Source: Burkholderiaceae bacterium (lineage in GTDB: Bacteria; Pseudomonadota; Gammaproteobacteria; Burkholderiales; Burkholderiaceae_C). Taken from it: a stretch of 64,000 bases of DNA. The stretch is from NCBI GenBank assembly GCA_024235995.1, contig JACKLI010000001.1, positions 744,001 to 808,000 on the forward strand. Direction: 5' to 3'. Every line of letters begins with the position of its first letter. Position 1 is the stretch's first letter. Positions 1-7,662 of the stretch are shown here, piece by piece. The notes under the pieces are model-generated. The model was not told the DNA's origin and searched no databases. It worked only from the letters and a program-made list of their open reading frames with translations. Made by a program: the position numbers and the translations under genes.

Positions 1-331
1 GGTGGCCAAGAAGGCGGCCTTCGTGCAACAGGCGGCGGGCCAGTTGGGCCTGGGCAATCTGGCGGGGCGGCATGCCCGTGTCGAGTCGGTGCACGAGCCC
101 TTCGACGTCGTCGCCTCGCGCGCCTTCGCCTCGCTGGCCGACTTCGTCACCTGGTCGCGCGGCGCGCTGGCGGAGCAGGGCGTCTGGCTGGCCATGAAGG
201 GCAAACGCCCCGACGACGAGATCGCGGCCCTGCCGGCGTGGGCCGAGGTGTTTCACGTGGAACAGCTTCAGGTGCCCGGCCTGGATGCCGAGCGTTGCCT
301 GGTGTGGATGCGGCCGACGTGTTCCACGTGA
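1..331 (+). CDS. rsmG: 16S rRNA (guanine527-N7)-methyltransferase RsmG, C-terminal part
   Basis: The visible 109 residues match the C-terminal half of RsmG (GidB), which methylates G527 of 16S rRNA with S-adenosylmethionine. Recognisable blocks are DVVASRAFASLADF and WLAMKGKRPDDEI, followed by a short tail. The gene starts before the window, so the first codon here (GTG at 2) is only where the frame becomes visible. It reads toward lysE and parA, the usual rsmG-par arrangement near bacterial origins. Two parS-like palindromes lie in its last 90 bases, and the second overlaps its stop codon. Confidence 0.9.
   Translation, partial: VAKKAAFVQQAAGQLGLGNLAGRHARVESVHEPFDVVASRAFASLADFVTWSRGALAEQGVWLAMKGKRPDDEIAALPAWAEVFHVEQLQVPGLDAERCLVWMRPTCST
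249..264. promoter_or_regulatory. parS: parS-like centromere site 1
   Basis: TGTTTCACGTGGAACA differs by one base from the perfect palindrome TGTTTCACGTGAAACA, the near-universal chromosomal ParB (Spo0J) site. It lies inside rsmG, about 2.2 kb from parB in this window. ParB loads here as a CTP clamp and spreads; parS sites beside parAB mark the origin region. Confidence 0.85.
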
Positions 332-335
332 AACC
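320..335. promoter_or_regulatory. parS: parS-like centromere site 2, overlapping the rsmG stop
   Basis: TGTTCCACGTGAAACC keeps the CACGTG core and both arms of the ParB site except its last base. The rsmG stop codon (329-331) lies inside it. It is a second site 71 bp from the first. Confidence 0.75.
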
Positions 336-409
336 GACGGGGCGAGATCGCATTCGGCCTGGCAGCAAAGTCCCGTAAACTCGACACCCATCTCCGAGAA
401 AACCCAAGC

Positions 410-1027
410 ATGTTTGGCATCACCGACTACGCCGCCTTTGTTGCCGCGTTCTGGCTGTTCCTGATGATCCCCGGCCCCGGCAACCTGGTGATTGCCACCG
501 GCGCCACCCAGGACGGCATGCGTGGCGGCCTGGCCGCCACGCTGGGGGTCATGGTGGGTGACCAGGTTCTGATCGGCTGCGCCCTGGGCGGCGTGGCGGC
601 GCTGCTGCACGCCTACCCGATGGCCTTCTCGGCCCTGCAATGGGTGGGCGCCATCTATCTGGCCTGGCTGGGCGTGCGCATGTGGCGCATGCGTCCGGAC
701 GAGGGCGCGGCGGTGGCGGCGCCCCCCACGCGGCGGCACTTTCGCCAGGCATTTTTGATCACCCTGTTCAATCCCAAGGCGATCGTGTTCTACGTCGCCT
801 TTCTGCCGCTGTTCATCGATCCGGTACGCCAGCAGGGCATGGTGACCTTCGCCGCCCTGGCGGTCACCGCCGCCGTGCTGACGCTGCTGTACGGCGTCGT
901 CGAGTCGCTGCTGGTGCACCGCTTCGCCGAGCGCCTGCGCGCCAGCGCCCGCCTGAGCAGCCTGCTGCGCAGGCTGGCCAGCGTGTTCCTGATCGGCTTC
1001 GGCGTCAAGCTGGTCACCTCGCACTGA
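410..1027 (+). CDS. LysE/RhtB family amino-acid exporter
   Basis: A 205-residue protein with about six hydrophobic segments and the family signatures: an N-terminal PGPGNLVIATGATQDG block, then GAIYLAWLGVRMWR and a central FNPKAIVFYVAF block. Family members export amino acids (lysine, threonine, homoserine lactones) from the cytoplasm. The substrate cannot be read from the sequence. It lies between rsmG and parA, only 7 bp before parA, so it may share a transcript with the par genes. Confidence 0.88.
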   Translation: MFGITDYAAFVAAFWLFLMIPGPGNLVIATGATQDGMRGGLAATLGVMVGDQVLIGCALGGVAALLHAYPMAFSALQWVGAIYLAWLGVRMWRMRPDEGAAVAAPPTRRHFRQAFLITLFNPKAIVFYVAFLPLFIDPVRQQGMVTFAALAVTAAVLTLLYGVVESLLVHRFAERLRASARLSSLLRRLASVFLIGFGVKLVTSH

Positions 1028-1034
1028 ACCCCCG

Positions 1035-1820
1035 ATGGCTCAAATCTTTTGCATTGCCAACCAGAAGGGCGGCGTCGGCAAGACCACCACCACGGTCAAC
1101 CTGGCGGCCGCGCTGGCGCACATCGGCCAGCGCGTGCTGCTGGTCGACCTGGACCCGCAGGGCAACGCCACCATGGGCTCGGGGGTGGACAAGCGCGCCA
1201 TGGCGCTGTCGGTGTACGACGTGCTGCTCGAATCCGCCACCATCGCCGAGGCCGCCGTGGTGCCCGACAGGCTGAAGGAGGCCGGCGCCGGCTACGCCGT
1301 GCTGGGCGCCAACCGCGAGCTGGCCGGCGCCGAGGTGGAGCTGGTGGGCGAGGAGCGCCGCGAGCGCCGCCTGAAGGAGGCGCTGGCGCAAGTAAGCGCT
1401 GACTACGACTTCGTGCTGATCGACTGCCCGCCGTCCCTGAGCATGCTCACGCTCAACGGCCTGTGCGCCGCGCAGGGCGTGATCGTGCCCATGCAGTGCG
1501 AGTACTTCGCGCTCGAGGGCCTGGCCGATCTGACCAACACCATCCGCCAGGTGCACGCCAACCTCAACCGCGACCTGCGCCTGATTGGCCTGCTGCGCAT
1601 GATGTTCGACGCCCGCATCACGCTGCAGCAGCAGGTCAGCGACCAGCTCAAGGCGCACTACGGCGACAAGGTGTTCGACGCCATCATCCCGCGCAACGTG
1701 CGCCTGGCCGAAGCGCCCAGCTACGGCCTGCCCGGCGTGGTGTTCGACCCCGCCGCCAAGGGCAGCAAGGCCTTCGTCGCCTTTGCCGAGGAGCTGGTGG
1801 CGCGTGGCCTTAGGGCATGA
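1035..1820 (+). CDS. parA: Chromosome-partitioning ATPase ParA (Soj)
   Basis: A deviant Walker A motif (KGGVGKTTT) follows the N-terminal MAQIFCIANQ. A Walker A' region (DLDPQGNATMG) and the switch II region DCPPSLSML come next. At 261 residues with no N-terminal helix-turn-helix extension, it is a chromosomal (type Ib-like) ParA. It binds DNA non-specifically as an ATP dimer and is released by ParB, moving parS-ParB complexes apart. Its ParB partner lies 0.65 kb downstream, and parS sites lie upstream. Confidence 0.95.
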   Translation: MAQIFCIANQKGGVGKTTTTVNLAAALAHIGQRVLLVDLDPQGNATMGSGVDKRAMALSVYDVLLESATIAEAAVVPDRLKEAGAGYAVLGANRELAGAEVELVGEERRERRLKEALAQVSADYDFVLIDCPPSLSMLTLNGLCAAQGVIVPMQCEYFALEGLADLTNTIRQVHANLNRDLRLIGLLRMMFDARITLQQQVSDQLKAHYGDKVFDAIIPRNVRLAEAPSYGLPGVVFDPAAKGSKAFVAFAEELVARGLRA

Positions 1821-1825
1821 TTCAG

Positions 1826-1882
1826 GGTCCAATGGCCATCTTGCCCGCGTGGGTCAAGCGTCAACAGCTATCAAAATGATAG
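1826..1882 (+). repeat. Dispersed AT-rich mini-element, copy 1
   Basis: This copy fills the parA-hydrolase junction. It contains tcaagcgtcaacagctatca, a variant of the consensus core (aagcgc..gcagctatcaaaa). The ATG chosen for the next gene (1876) lies inside the element. Confidence 0.55.
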
Positions 1883-2439
1883 ATGACCAGGCGTCTCCCC
1901 ACGTGCTGACGCTGCCCGGCTGGTTGGGCAGCGGCCCCGGCCACTGGCAAAGCCGCTGGGAGGTGCTGCACGGCTGCACGCGCGTGGAGCAGCACGACTG
2001 GCAGCGCCCGCTGCGCGGTGACTGGACGGCGCGGCTGCAGGAGGTGCTGCTGGCGCAGCCAGCCCCCGTGCTGCTGGCCGCGCACAGCCTGGGCTGCCTG
2101 CTGCTGGCCTGGTGGGCGGCGCACTCGCGCGAGACGGCCCGTGTGGCCGGCGCCCTGCTGGCGGCGCCGCCCGAGATCGAGCGCGCCGACCTGCGCCAGC
2201 AAATCCCCGGCTGGGCGCCGCCCGCGCGCCAGCGCCTGCCCTTTCCCTGCCTGGTCATGGCCAGCAGCGACGACCCCTACGCCAACCTGGGCTACGCCCG
2301 GCAGCTGGCGCAGGACTGGGGCGCCGCCTGGCACGACCTGGGCGCACGCGGCCACCTCAACGCCGACTCCGGCCTGGGCGACTGGCCCGAGGGGCTGCAC
2401 GCCCTGCGCGCGCTGGCCGCATCGCCCGGCACCCCCTGA
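1876..2439 (+). CDS. RBBP9/YdeN-type alpha/beta hydrolase
   Basis: About 187 residues with an early LPGWLGSGPGHWQ block and a nucleophile elbow AAHSLGC (Ser in GxSxG-like A-H-S-L-G). An MASSDDPYANL strand carries the acid residue and GARGHLNADSGLG the histidine. These are the marks of the RBBP9/YdeN family of small serine hydrolases, whose substrates are largely unknown. The start at 1876 is preferred over upstream options in the parA tail because homology begins soon after it. It sits between parA and parB, a common insertion point in Comamonadaceae-like genomes (inference). Confidence 0.8.
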   Translation: MIDDQASPHVLTLPGWLGSGPGHWQSRWEVLHGCTRVEQHDWQRPLRGDWTARLQEVLLAQPAPVLLAAHSLGCLLLAWWAAHSRETARVAGALLAAPPEIERADLRQQIPGWAPPARQRLPFPCLVMASSDDPYANLGYARQLAQDWGAAWHDLGARGHLNADSGLGDWPEGLHALRALAASPGTP

Positions 2440-2466
2440 ACGAGCCTTTCCATCGGAGCATTCACC

Positions 2467-3504
2467 ATGGTGACCAAGAAACCCAAGGGCCTGGGCCGCG
2501 GCCTGGACGCGCTGCTGGGCCCCGCCACCCAGGCCTCGGACGCCACCACGCCCGCCGGCACCCCCATGATGCTGGCACTCGACCAGCTTGCGCCCGGCAT
2601 GTACCAGCCGCGCACCCGCATGGACGAGGGCGCGCTCTACGAGCTGGCCGAGAGCATCAAGGCGCAGGGCATCATGCAGCCGATCCTGGTTCGCCGCCTT
2701 CGCGGCGAACCAGGTCGGCTGCGCCGTTATGACGAGTCGCAGGGGCCCTCCCCTGCGACGGCTGGTGCTGCAATCGGCGAGTTAAATCAACCGCTGGCCC
2801 GCAATGAACAAGCGCGAAACGCTCCAAATTTAGGAGTGGACTACGAAATCATCGCCGGCGAGCGCCGCTTTCGCGCCGCCCGCCTGGCCGGCCTGAGCGA
2901 GGTGCCCGCCCTGGTGCGCGAGGTGCCCGACGAGGCCGCCGCCGCCATGGCGCTGATCGAGAACATCCAGCGCGAAGACCTCAACCCGCTGGAGGAGGCC
3001 CAGGGCATCCGCCGCCTGGTGCAGGAGTTCGGCCTGACGCACGAGCAGGCCGCGCAGGCCGTGGGCAAGAGCCGCAGCGCCGCCAGCAACCTGCTGCGCC
3101 TGCTCAACCTGGCCGAGCCGGTGCAGACCATGCTGATGGCGGGCGACCTGGACATGGGCCACGCGCGCGCGCTGCTCGCGCTCGACGGCGCGGCGCAGAT
3201 CACCGCCGCCAACCAGGTGGCCGCACGCAAGCTCAACGTGCGCCAGGCCGAGGCGCTGGCGCGCAAGCTGTCGGCCGAGTTCAACCTCACCGCCCCGCGC
3301 AAGCGCGCGCAGCCGGCCGACAAGTCGGGCGACGTGCGCCGGGTGGAGGAGGAGCTGTCCGACCTGCTGCTGGCCCAGGTCGAGGTGCGCGTGCGCAAGG
3401 CCGGCCGCCGCGGCGGCGCTGGCGCCCAGGCGGGCGAGCTGGCGATCCAGTTCGCCTCGCTGGACGAGCTGAACGGTCTGATCGAGCGCCTGCGCGGGAG
3501 CTGA
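2467..3504 (+). CDS. parB: Chromosome-partitioning protein ParB (Spo0J) with an in-frame insertion
   Basis: 345 residues. The N-terminal basic segment KKPKGLGRGLDALLG is the ParA-activating end. The CTP-binding N-domain follows (LAESIKAQGIMQPILVRR and the GERRFRAA box), then a KorB-type helix-turn-helix (EQAAQAVGKSRSAASNLLRLL) and a C-terminal dimerisation region. It binds the parS sites upstream and loads SMC. Between LVRR and YEIIAGERRF there are about 45 extra residues not seen in typical ParB proteins, where only a short loop is expected. The frame stays open through this insertion, so the protein is probably functional. Confidence 0.93.
   Translation: MVTKKPKGLGRGLDALLGPATQASDATTPAGTPMMLALDQLAPGMYQPRTRMDEGALYELAESIKAQGIMQPILVRRLRGEPGRLRRYDESQGPSPATAGAAIGELNQPLARNEQARNAPNLGVDYEIIAGERRFRAARLAGLSEVPALVREVPDEAAAAMALIENIQREDLNPLEEAQGIRRLVQEFGLTHEQAAQAVGKSRSAASNLLRLLNLAEPVQTMLMAGDLDMGHARALLALDGAAQITAANQVAARKLNVRQAEALARKLSAEFNLTAPRKRAQPADKSGDVRRVEEELSDLLLAQVEVRVRKAGRRGGAGAQAGELAIQFASLDELNGLIERLRGS
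2686..2836 (+). repeat. Palindromic insertion within parB
   Basis: This stretch encodes the ParB insert. It opens with an inverted repeat of 12-bp arms (CTGGTTCGCCGC / GCGGCGAACCAG, 2686-2713). A second with 10-bp arms follows (GTCGCAGGGG / CCCCTGCGAC, about 2736-2760), and an AT-rich tail (aacaagcgcgaaacgctcca) resembles the window's dispersed mini-element. It looks like a small mobile or palindromic repeat that entered parB without breaking the frame. Confidence 0.55.
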
Positions 3505-3653
3505 GGGCGGTTTGCCCGGCGCGGGTGCTGTGTTGCTGCCACAAGACAAGGCGCAATCCGGGTGCCTCCAATGGCTGTTTGGCCTATTGCGTTTAAGCAA
3601 CACTGCTGCCCAAAATGTCGGCGTTTCGACAACGATAAAGAGGAAGGTGAACC

Positions 3654-4196
3654 ATGATGCGACATTTCTTGCGCAGGGGGCTGGCGGCAGCCGGCGCGCT
3701 GGCCACCTGGGGCCTCGCACCCAGCGTCTGGGCCGGCACTCCCACCGGGATCATCGACTACGGCCCGCTGTCGGCAGCAAGCTCGGTGCCCACCCTGGGC
3801 GAATGGTCCCTGCTGCTGCTGGCGCTGCTGGTGGCGGTGGTGGCCTACCGCGCCCTGCGCGGGCGAGTCAACGGGCGCCTGCTGACGCATCTGCTGCTGG
3901 GCGGCGGCCTGTTGGCCGGGGGCCTGATCGGCGGCCACTGGGTGCAATCGGTTCAGGCCAAGGGGGTTGCCACGCTCAGCATGGACCAGGCCGGCGGCGG
4001 CACGGTGGAAGTGACCGACACGAACGTGGCGGTGCCCGTGATGAATACGTCCGGGGTTGCACAAAAGATCACGGGCATGCGTCTCACGTCTGAGTCTCTG
4101 AGCTGGGGTAACCCCGACGAGACGCCCCGGTGCGATATAGGCGTGGTCGTGCAGGCTGGCGCCACGTGCTACGTCATGCTGGAAATGCCGGAGTGA
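3654..4196 (+). CDS. Midcut-by-XrtH type exosortase substrate
   Basis: 180 residues. A signal peptide (RGLAAAGALATWGLAPSVWA) is followed by a sorting-like block in the middle of the protein: VPTLGEW, a hydrophobic stretch (LLLLALLVAVVAY) and basic RALRGR. A second hydrophobic segment and a soluble domain with two cysteines come after it. PTLGEW plus transmembrane plus Arg is the signal of exosortase H (IPTL-CTERM). Its internal position defines the midcut-by-XrtH family, thought to be cut in mid-chain at the membrane. No exosortase is present in this window. A strong Shine-Dalgarno (GAGGAAGG) precedes the ATG. Confidence 0.75.
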   Translation: MMRHFLRRGLAAAGALATWGLAPSVWAGTPTGIIDYGPLSAASSVPTLGEWSLLLLALLVAVVAYRALRGRVNGRLLTHLLLGGGLLAGGLIGGHWVQSVQAKGVATLSMDQAGGGTVEVTDTNVAVPVMNTSGVAQKITGMRLTSESLSWGNPDETPRCDIGVVVQAGATCYVMLEMPE

Positions 4197-4236
4197 CGGG
4201 GCTGCTGCGCACGTCCCCTGGCGCAGCGTGTCTTGA

Positions 4237-5067
4237 ATGATCCAGCTCTACCTCGGCGCCGCCGTGCTGTGCATGGCGGCGGTTCTTTTTCTGGAGCCGC
4301 TGGCGCCCCTGCATGCCGCCGCCGCGCCGCTGCGGCGCTGGGCGCGCAACCTGGGGCTGTCGGTGCTGGCCATGGGCACCACCGTGGCCACGCCGCTGCT
4401 GTTCTGGGCCGTGGCGGGGGCGCTGGGGGTTCAGCCGAGCCGCGGCGGGCTGCTGGCGCACTGGGGTGTGCCCGTCTGGACGCAGTGGGCGCTTACTTTT
4501 TTGTTGATGGAGGCTCTGGCCTACGCGCTGCACCGCCTGTCGCACGGCGTGCCCTGGCTGTGGCGCCTGCATGCGGTGCACCACAGCGACGTCGAGCTGG
4601 ACGCCACCACCACCCATCGCCACCACCCGCTGGAGAGCCTGTTCACCGCGCTCGTCACCCTGCCGCTGCTGGTCGCCCTGGCGCCGCCCGTGCTGGCGGT
4701 GCTGGCCTACAGCTTGGTGGCGCTGGCCGTCTCCACGCTGTCGCACGGCAACCTGCGCCTGCCGGCCTGGCTGGATCGCGGCCTGCGCGGGCTGGTCGTG
4801 ACCCCCGCCTACCACCGCGTGCACCACAGTGCGTATCAGCCGCAGACCGACAGCAACTACGCCACGGTGCTGCCGCTGTTCGACCATCTGTTTCGCAGCG
4901 CGAGCCCCGTGCCGGTCGACGGCGGGCGCCAGCTCACCATGGGGCTGGAGCGCGGGCGCGACGAGCGCAACCAGTCGCTGGCGGCCCTGCTGCGTGCGCC
5001 GTTCGGCGCGCCGGCAAGGTCGGCGCCCGAACCGGCCCGGCCCCGCGCCGCCCGGGACGGAGCGTGA
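4237..5067 (+). CDS. Sterol desaturase/fatty acid hydroxylase family membrane enzyme
   Basis: 276 residues with several transmembrane segments. The histidine clusters of the fatty acid hydroxylase superfamily are present: HRLSH and HAVHH near residues 100-120, THRHH soon after, and HRVHH near residue 190. These bind a di-iron centre that inserts oxygen into C-H bonds of lipids at the cytoplasmic face of the membrane. The actual lipid substrate is unknown. It lies 40 bp after the XrtH-type protein and precedes a lipid-type methyltransferase, so a role in envelope lipid modification is plausible. Confidence 0.85.
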   Translation: MIQLYLGAAVLCMAAVLFLEPLAPLHAAAAPLRRWARNLGLSVLAMGTTVATPLLFWAVAGALGVQPSRGGLLAHWGVPVWTQWALTFLLMEALAYALHRLSHGVPWLWRLHAVHHSDVELDATTTHRHHPLESLFTALVTLPLLVALAPPVLAVLAYSLVALAVSTLSHGNLRLPAWLDRGLRGLVVTPAYHRVHHSAYQPQTDSNYATVLPLFDHLFRSASPVPVDGGRQLTMGLERGRDERNQSLAALLRAPFGAPARSAPEPARPRAARDGA

Positions 5068-5177
5068 CAGTCGCTTGCATGTGCGGCCCCGGGGCGGGCC
5101 CCATTCGATGGCGGGCGGGCACCGCAACGGTGTAAGCTGCGCGCTCGCCGACCCGCGGCGTCCTGTCGCCCCACACC

Positions 5178-5882
5178 ATGCCCCGCAGCCGCGTTCCTCC
5201 ACCGCTTGAAATGGTCGCCCTGGCCCGCGCCTTGGCGGTGCGCCCGGTCAGCGCCGTGCGCAAGGCCCGCGCGGGCGTGGTGCGCATGCGGCGCGCGGTG
5301 TCGCGTTCGCCGCGCTCGCTTTTCCTGCGCGAGCTGATGGCCCAGCCCCTGGCCGTGGGCGCCATCTGCGCCAGCTCGCCGCACCTGGCCGCGCGCATGG
5401 CCGCGCAGGTCGACCTGGCGGCCGGCGGCTGGGTGGTGGAGCTGGGGGGCGGCACGGGCGTCATCACCGCCGCACTGCTGGCGCACGGCGTGCCGCCCGA
5501 GCGCCTGGCCGTGGTCGAGCAGTCCGACCGCCTGGCGGCCCACCTGCGCCAGCGCTTTCCGGCCATCCACGTGCTGCACGGCGACGCGGCCGAGCTGCCG
5601 GCGCTGTTGGCGCAGCTGGACGGCCCCGCCGCGCCGGTGCGCGTGCAGCACATCGTCTCCGGCTTGCCGCTGCTGTCCATCCCCACGCCCGTTCGCCAGC
5701 GCATCCTGCATGCCGGCGCCCAGGTGCTGGCGCCTGGCGGGCGGCTGCTGCAGTTCACCTACGCGCTGCACGGCCCCTCGCCCTGGCAGCAGGCCGGCTT
5801 GGTGTGCCAGCGCCGCGAGCGCGTGCTGGCCAACCTGCCGCCGGCGCGGGTGGACGTGCTGGGGCATGCGCTGTCGGCGTGA
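5178..5882 (+). CDS. Class I SAM-dependent methyltransferase (PmtA-like)
   Basis: 234 residues. Motif I is VVELGGGTGVIT, followed by the acidic VVEQSDRLAAHL, HGDAAELPALL and the post-II SGLPLLSI segment. These fit the phospholipid N-methyltransferase/rRNA-adenine-dimethylase-like group that includes PmtA. PmtA enzymes methylate phosphatidylethanolamine, but family members with this length also have unknown targets. The basic N-terminus (RALAVRPVSAVRKARAG) could contact membrane lipids. It follows a membrane hydroxylase and precedes an outer-membrane lipoprotein gene. Confidence 0.75.
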   Translation: MPRSRVPPPLEMVALARALAVRPVSAVRKARAGVVRMRRAVSRSPRSLFLRELMAQPLAVGAICASSPHLAARMAAQVDLAAGGWVVELGGGTGVITAALLAHGVPPERLAVVEQSDRLAAHLRQRFPAIHVLHGDAAELPALLAQLDGPAAPVRVQHIVSGLPLLSIPTPVRQRILHAGAQVLAPGGRLLQFTYALHGPSPWQQAGLVCQRRERVLANLPPARVDVLGHALSA

Positions 5883-6012
5883 TGGACTAGAGCGTAAGCC
5901 GCACTATCTTCCGCAAACCCATGCAGATATCATGGGCGCCCGCTTTTCGCGCCCTGCAGCGCCCGGCAAACCAGTTCCCATCCCAACAATCTCGAACCTG
6001 GAGGATTTCCCC

Positions 6013-7071
6013 GTGTTGACGATCAAGCGCACCGCACTGAGCACCGCCGCCATCCTGGCCGCCCTGGCCCTGGCCGGCTGCGAAACCACCGACCTGAAGA
6101 TGGGCAGCGCGGACGCCAAGACCGTGGCCACCGGCAGCGCCGCCGGCGCGGGCGCCGCCAACGCCAACAGCGCGCTCGAGCGCTGCGCCTCGCCCCTGGG
6201 CACGGTTTCGCTGGTCGAGAACCAGTCCGCCGGCTGGTACACCATCCTGACCGGCCAGTACCACCTGCCGCCCACCTCCAACCTGCTGCGCCTGATGGTC
6301 CAGCAATCCAACTGCTTCGTCGTCGTCGAGCGTGGCGCCGCCGGCATGAACGCCATGAACCGCGAGCGCCAGCTGATGCAGTCCGGCCAGATGCGCCAGG
6401 GCAGCCAGATGGGCGGCGGCCAGATGGTCGCCTCCGACTACGGCATGTCGCCCGAGATCATCTTCAGCGAAGGCAACACCGGCGGCGTCGGCGGCGCGCT
6501 GGGCGGGTTCTTTGGCGGCGCCGGGGCCGTGCTGGGCGCCGTGGCCGCCGGCACCAAGACGCGCGAGGCCAGCGTCATGCTGACCCTGGTGGACAACCGC
6601 TCGGGCGTGCAGGTGGCGGCCTCCGAGGGCAGCGCCTCCAAGACCGACTTCGGCGGCATGGGCGCGCTGTTTGGCGGCGGCGCCGGCGCCGGCCTGGGCG
6701 GCTACCAGAACACGCCGCAGGGCAAGGTCATCTCGGCTGCCTTCATGGACGCCTACAACCAGATGGTCGTCGCGCTGCGCAACTACAAGGCCCAGTCGGT
6801 GCAAGGCCAGGGCCTGGGCGGCGGCGGCCGCCTGGGCGTGGATGGCGGCGCCGGCCCCTCGCGCACCTCCATCCCCGGCCAGGGCGGCAAGGCCCTGTCC
6901 ATGCGCGAGGCGCAGGCGCGCCTGAACGAGCTGGGCTACAACGTGGGCACCCCCGACGGCAGCGCCGGCCCGCGCACCGCCGCGGCGCTGCGCGCCTTCC
7001 AGCGCGACAACGGCCTGCAGCCCAGCGGCCGGCTGGACGCCGCCACGCAGGACGTGCTGGCGGGCAAGTGA
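6013..7071 (+). CDS. CsgG/HfaB-like lipoprotein with C-terminal peptidoglycan-binding domain
   Basis: Lipoprotein signal with lipobox LAGC about residues 20-23. A CsgG/HfaB-like domain follows (residues about 50-260: SNLLRLMVQQSNCFVVVERG, then glycine-rich GGVGGALGGFFGG and the VMLTLVDNRSGVQVAASEG strand). A C-terminal peptidoglycan-binding repeat begins REAQARLNELGYN and ends RAFQRDNGLQPSG. The GTG at 6013 is chosen because GGAGG lies 8 bp upstream; longer readings start inside the preceding gene. Predicted location is the periplasmic face of the outer membrane, anchored to cell wall. Whether it forms a CsgG-like pore is unknown. Confidence 0.8.
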   Translation: MLTIKRTALSTAAILAALALAGCETTDLKMGSADAKTVATGSAAGAGAANANSALERCASPLGTVSLVENQSAGWYTILTGQYHLPPTSNLLRLMVQQSNCFVVVERGAAGMNAMNRERQLMQSGQMRQGSQMGGGQMVASDYGMSPEIIFSEGNTGGVGGALGGFFGGAGAVLGAVAAGTKTREASVMLTLVDNRSGVQVAASEGSASKTDFGGMGALFGGGAGAGLGGYQNTPQGKVISAAFMDAYNQMVVALRNYKAQSVQGQGLGGGGRLGVDGGAGPSRTSIPGQGGKALSMREAQARLNELGYNVGTPDGSAGPRTAAALRAFQRDNGLQPSGRLDAATQDVLAGK

Positions 7072-7135
7072 GCGGGTGGGGCAGGGCCCCATCCCCATCC
7101 CTCTTGCCGCAGGCCACTGCCGACGGGCGAGCACC

Positions 7136-7660
7136 ATGCGCTGGCTCCTCCTGGCCCTGTGCCTGGCGACCGCGGCCCACGCCGACGGGCCGGCGACCTC
7201 GGCCCGCACCAACGCCTTCGACGACCCCTTCGTGCAGGCCACGGCGGCCATCGCCCACTGCCCCGTACCCGAGGGGCCGCTCTATACCGAACAGGACGTG
7301 CGCGAACAGCAGCACGAGCGCACCCAGCACGGCACCAGTTGCTATACCTCGGGGCGCTGCCGCCTGCCCAATTCGTACCAGTACGACGCCGAGATCGTCC
7401 CGCGCGTGCAAAAGTACATCCAGTACGATCCGCGCTTTGCCGACACCAGCGTGTGGGTGCTGGGCCAGCGCCGCATCGTCACGCTCAAAGGCTGCGTGCG
7501 GTCGGTGGAGCAGGGCCGCTTGCTGGTGCAGTCGGTGGGCCTGGTCGACGACGTGATGGGGGTCGTCAACCAGTTGTATGTGCTGGGTAAGACCCGGGCG
7601 CCAGTGCCCAACGGGGGGCACGATGAAAAGAAAAACATCGATCTGCCTATACGGCAGTGA
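7136..7660 (+). CDS. Secreted BON-domain protein
   Basis: 174 residues with a signal peptide (MRWLLLALCLATAAHA) and a single BON domain in the C-terminal half (YDPRFADTSVWVLGQRRIVT through VDDVMGVVNQLYVLG). BON domains bind phospholipid surfaces in the periplasm. Four cysteines could form disulfides. Start at 7136 follows a weak ribosome site; the longer upstream frame lacks a signal peptide. The last codons and the TGA stop (7658-7660) lie inside the degenerate terminal CRISPR repeat, so the array directly abuts this gene. Confidence 0.78.
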   Translation: MRWLLLALCLATAAHADGPATSARTNAFDDPFVQATAAIAHCPVPEGPLYTEQDVREQQHERTQHGTSCYTSGRCRLPNSYQYDAEIVPRVQKYIQYDPRFADTSVWVLGQRRIVTLKGCVRSVEQGRLLVQSVGLVDDVMGVVNQLYVLGKTRAPVPNGGHDEKKNIDLPIRQ

Positions 7661-7662
7661 AC
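7635..7662 (-). repeat. Degenerate terminal CRISPR repeat
   Basis: The first eight positions are mostly changed, while the stem-loop half (CTGCC-TATAC-GGCAG) and the gaac end are kept, with a Tat loop like canonical type I-F repeats. Decay at the leader-distal end is expected. This copy encodes the last residues and stop of the BON-domain gene. Confidence 0.85.

Noticed and set aside
2112..2732. Long GC-rich frames overlapping the hydrolase and parB
   Set aside because: Arg/Ala/Pro-rich shadow translations of real genes in high-GC DNA. The same applies to many other overlapping frames across the window.
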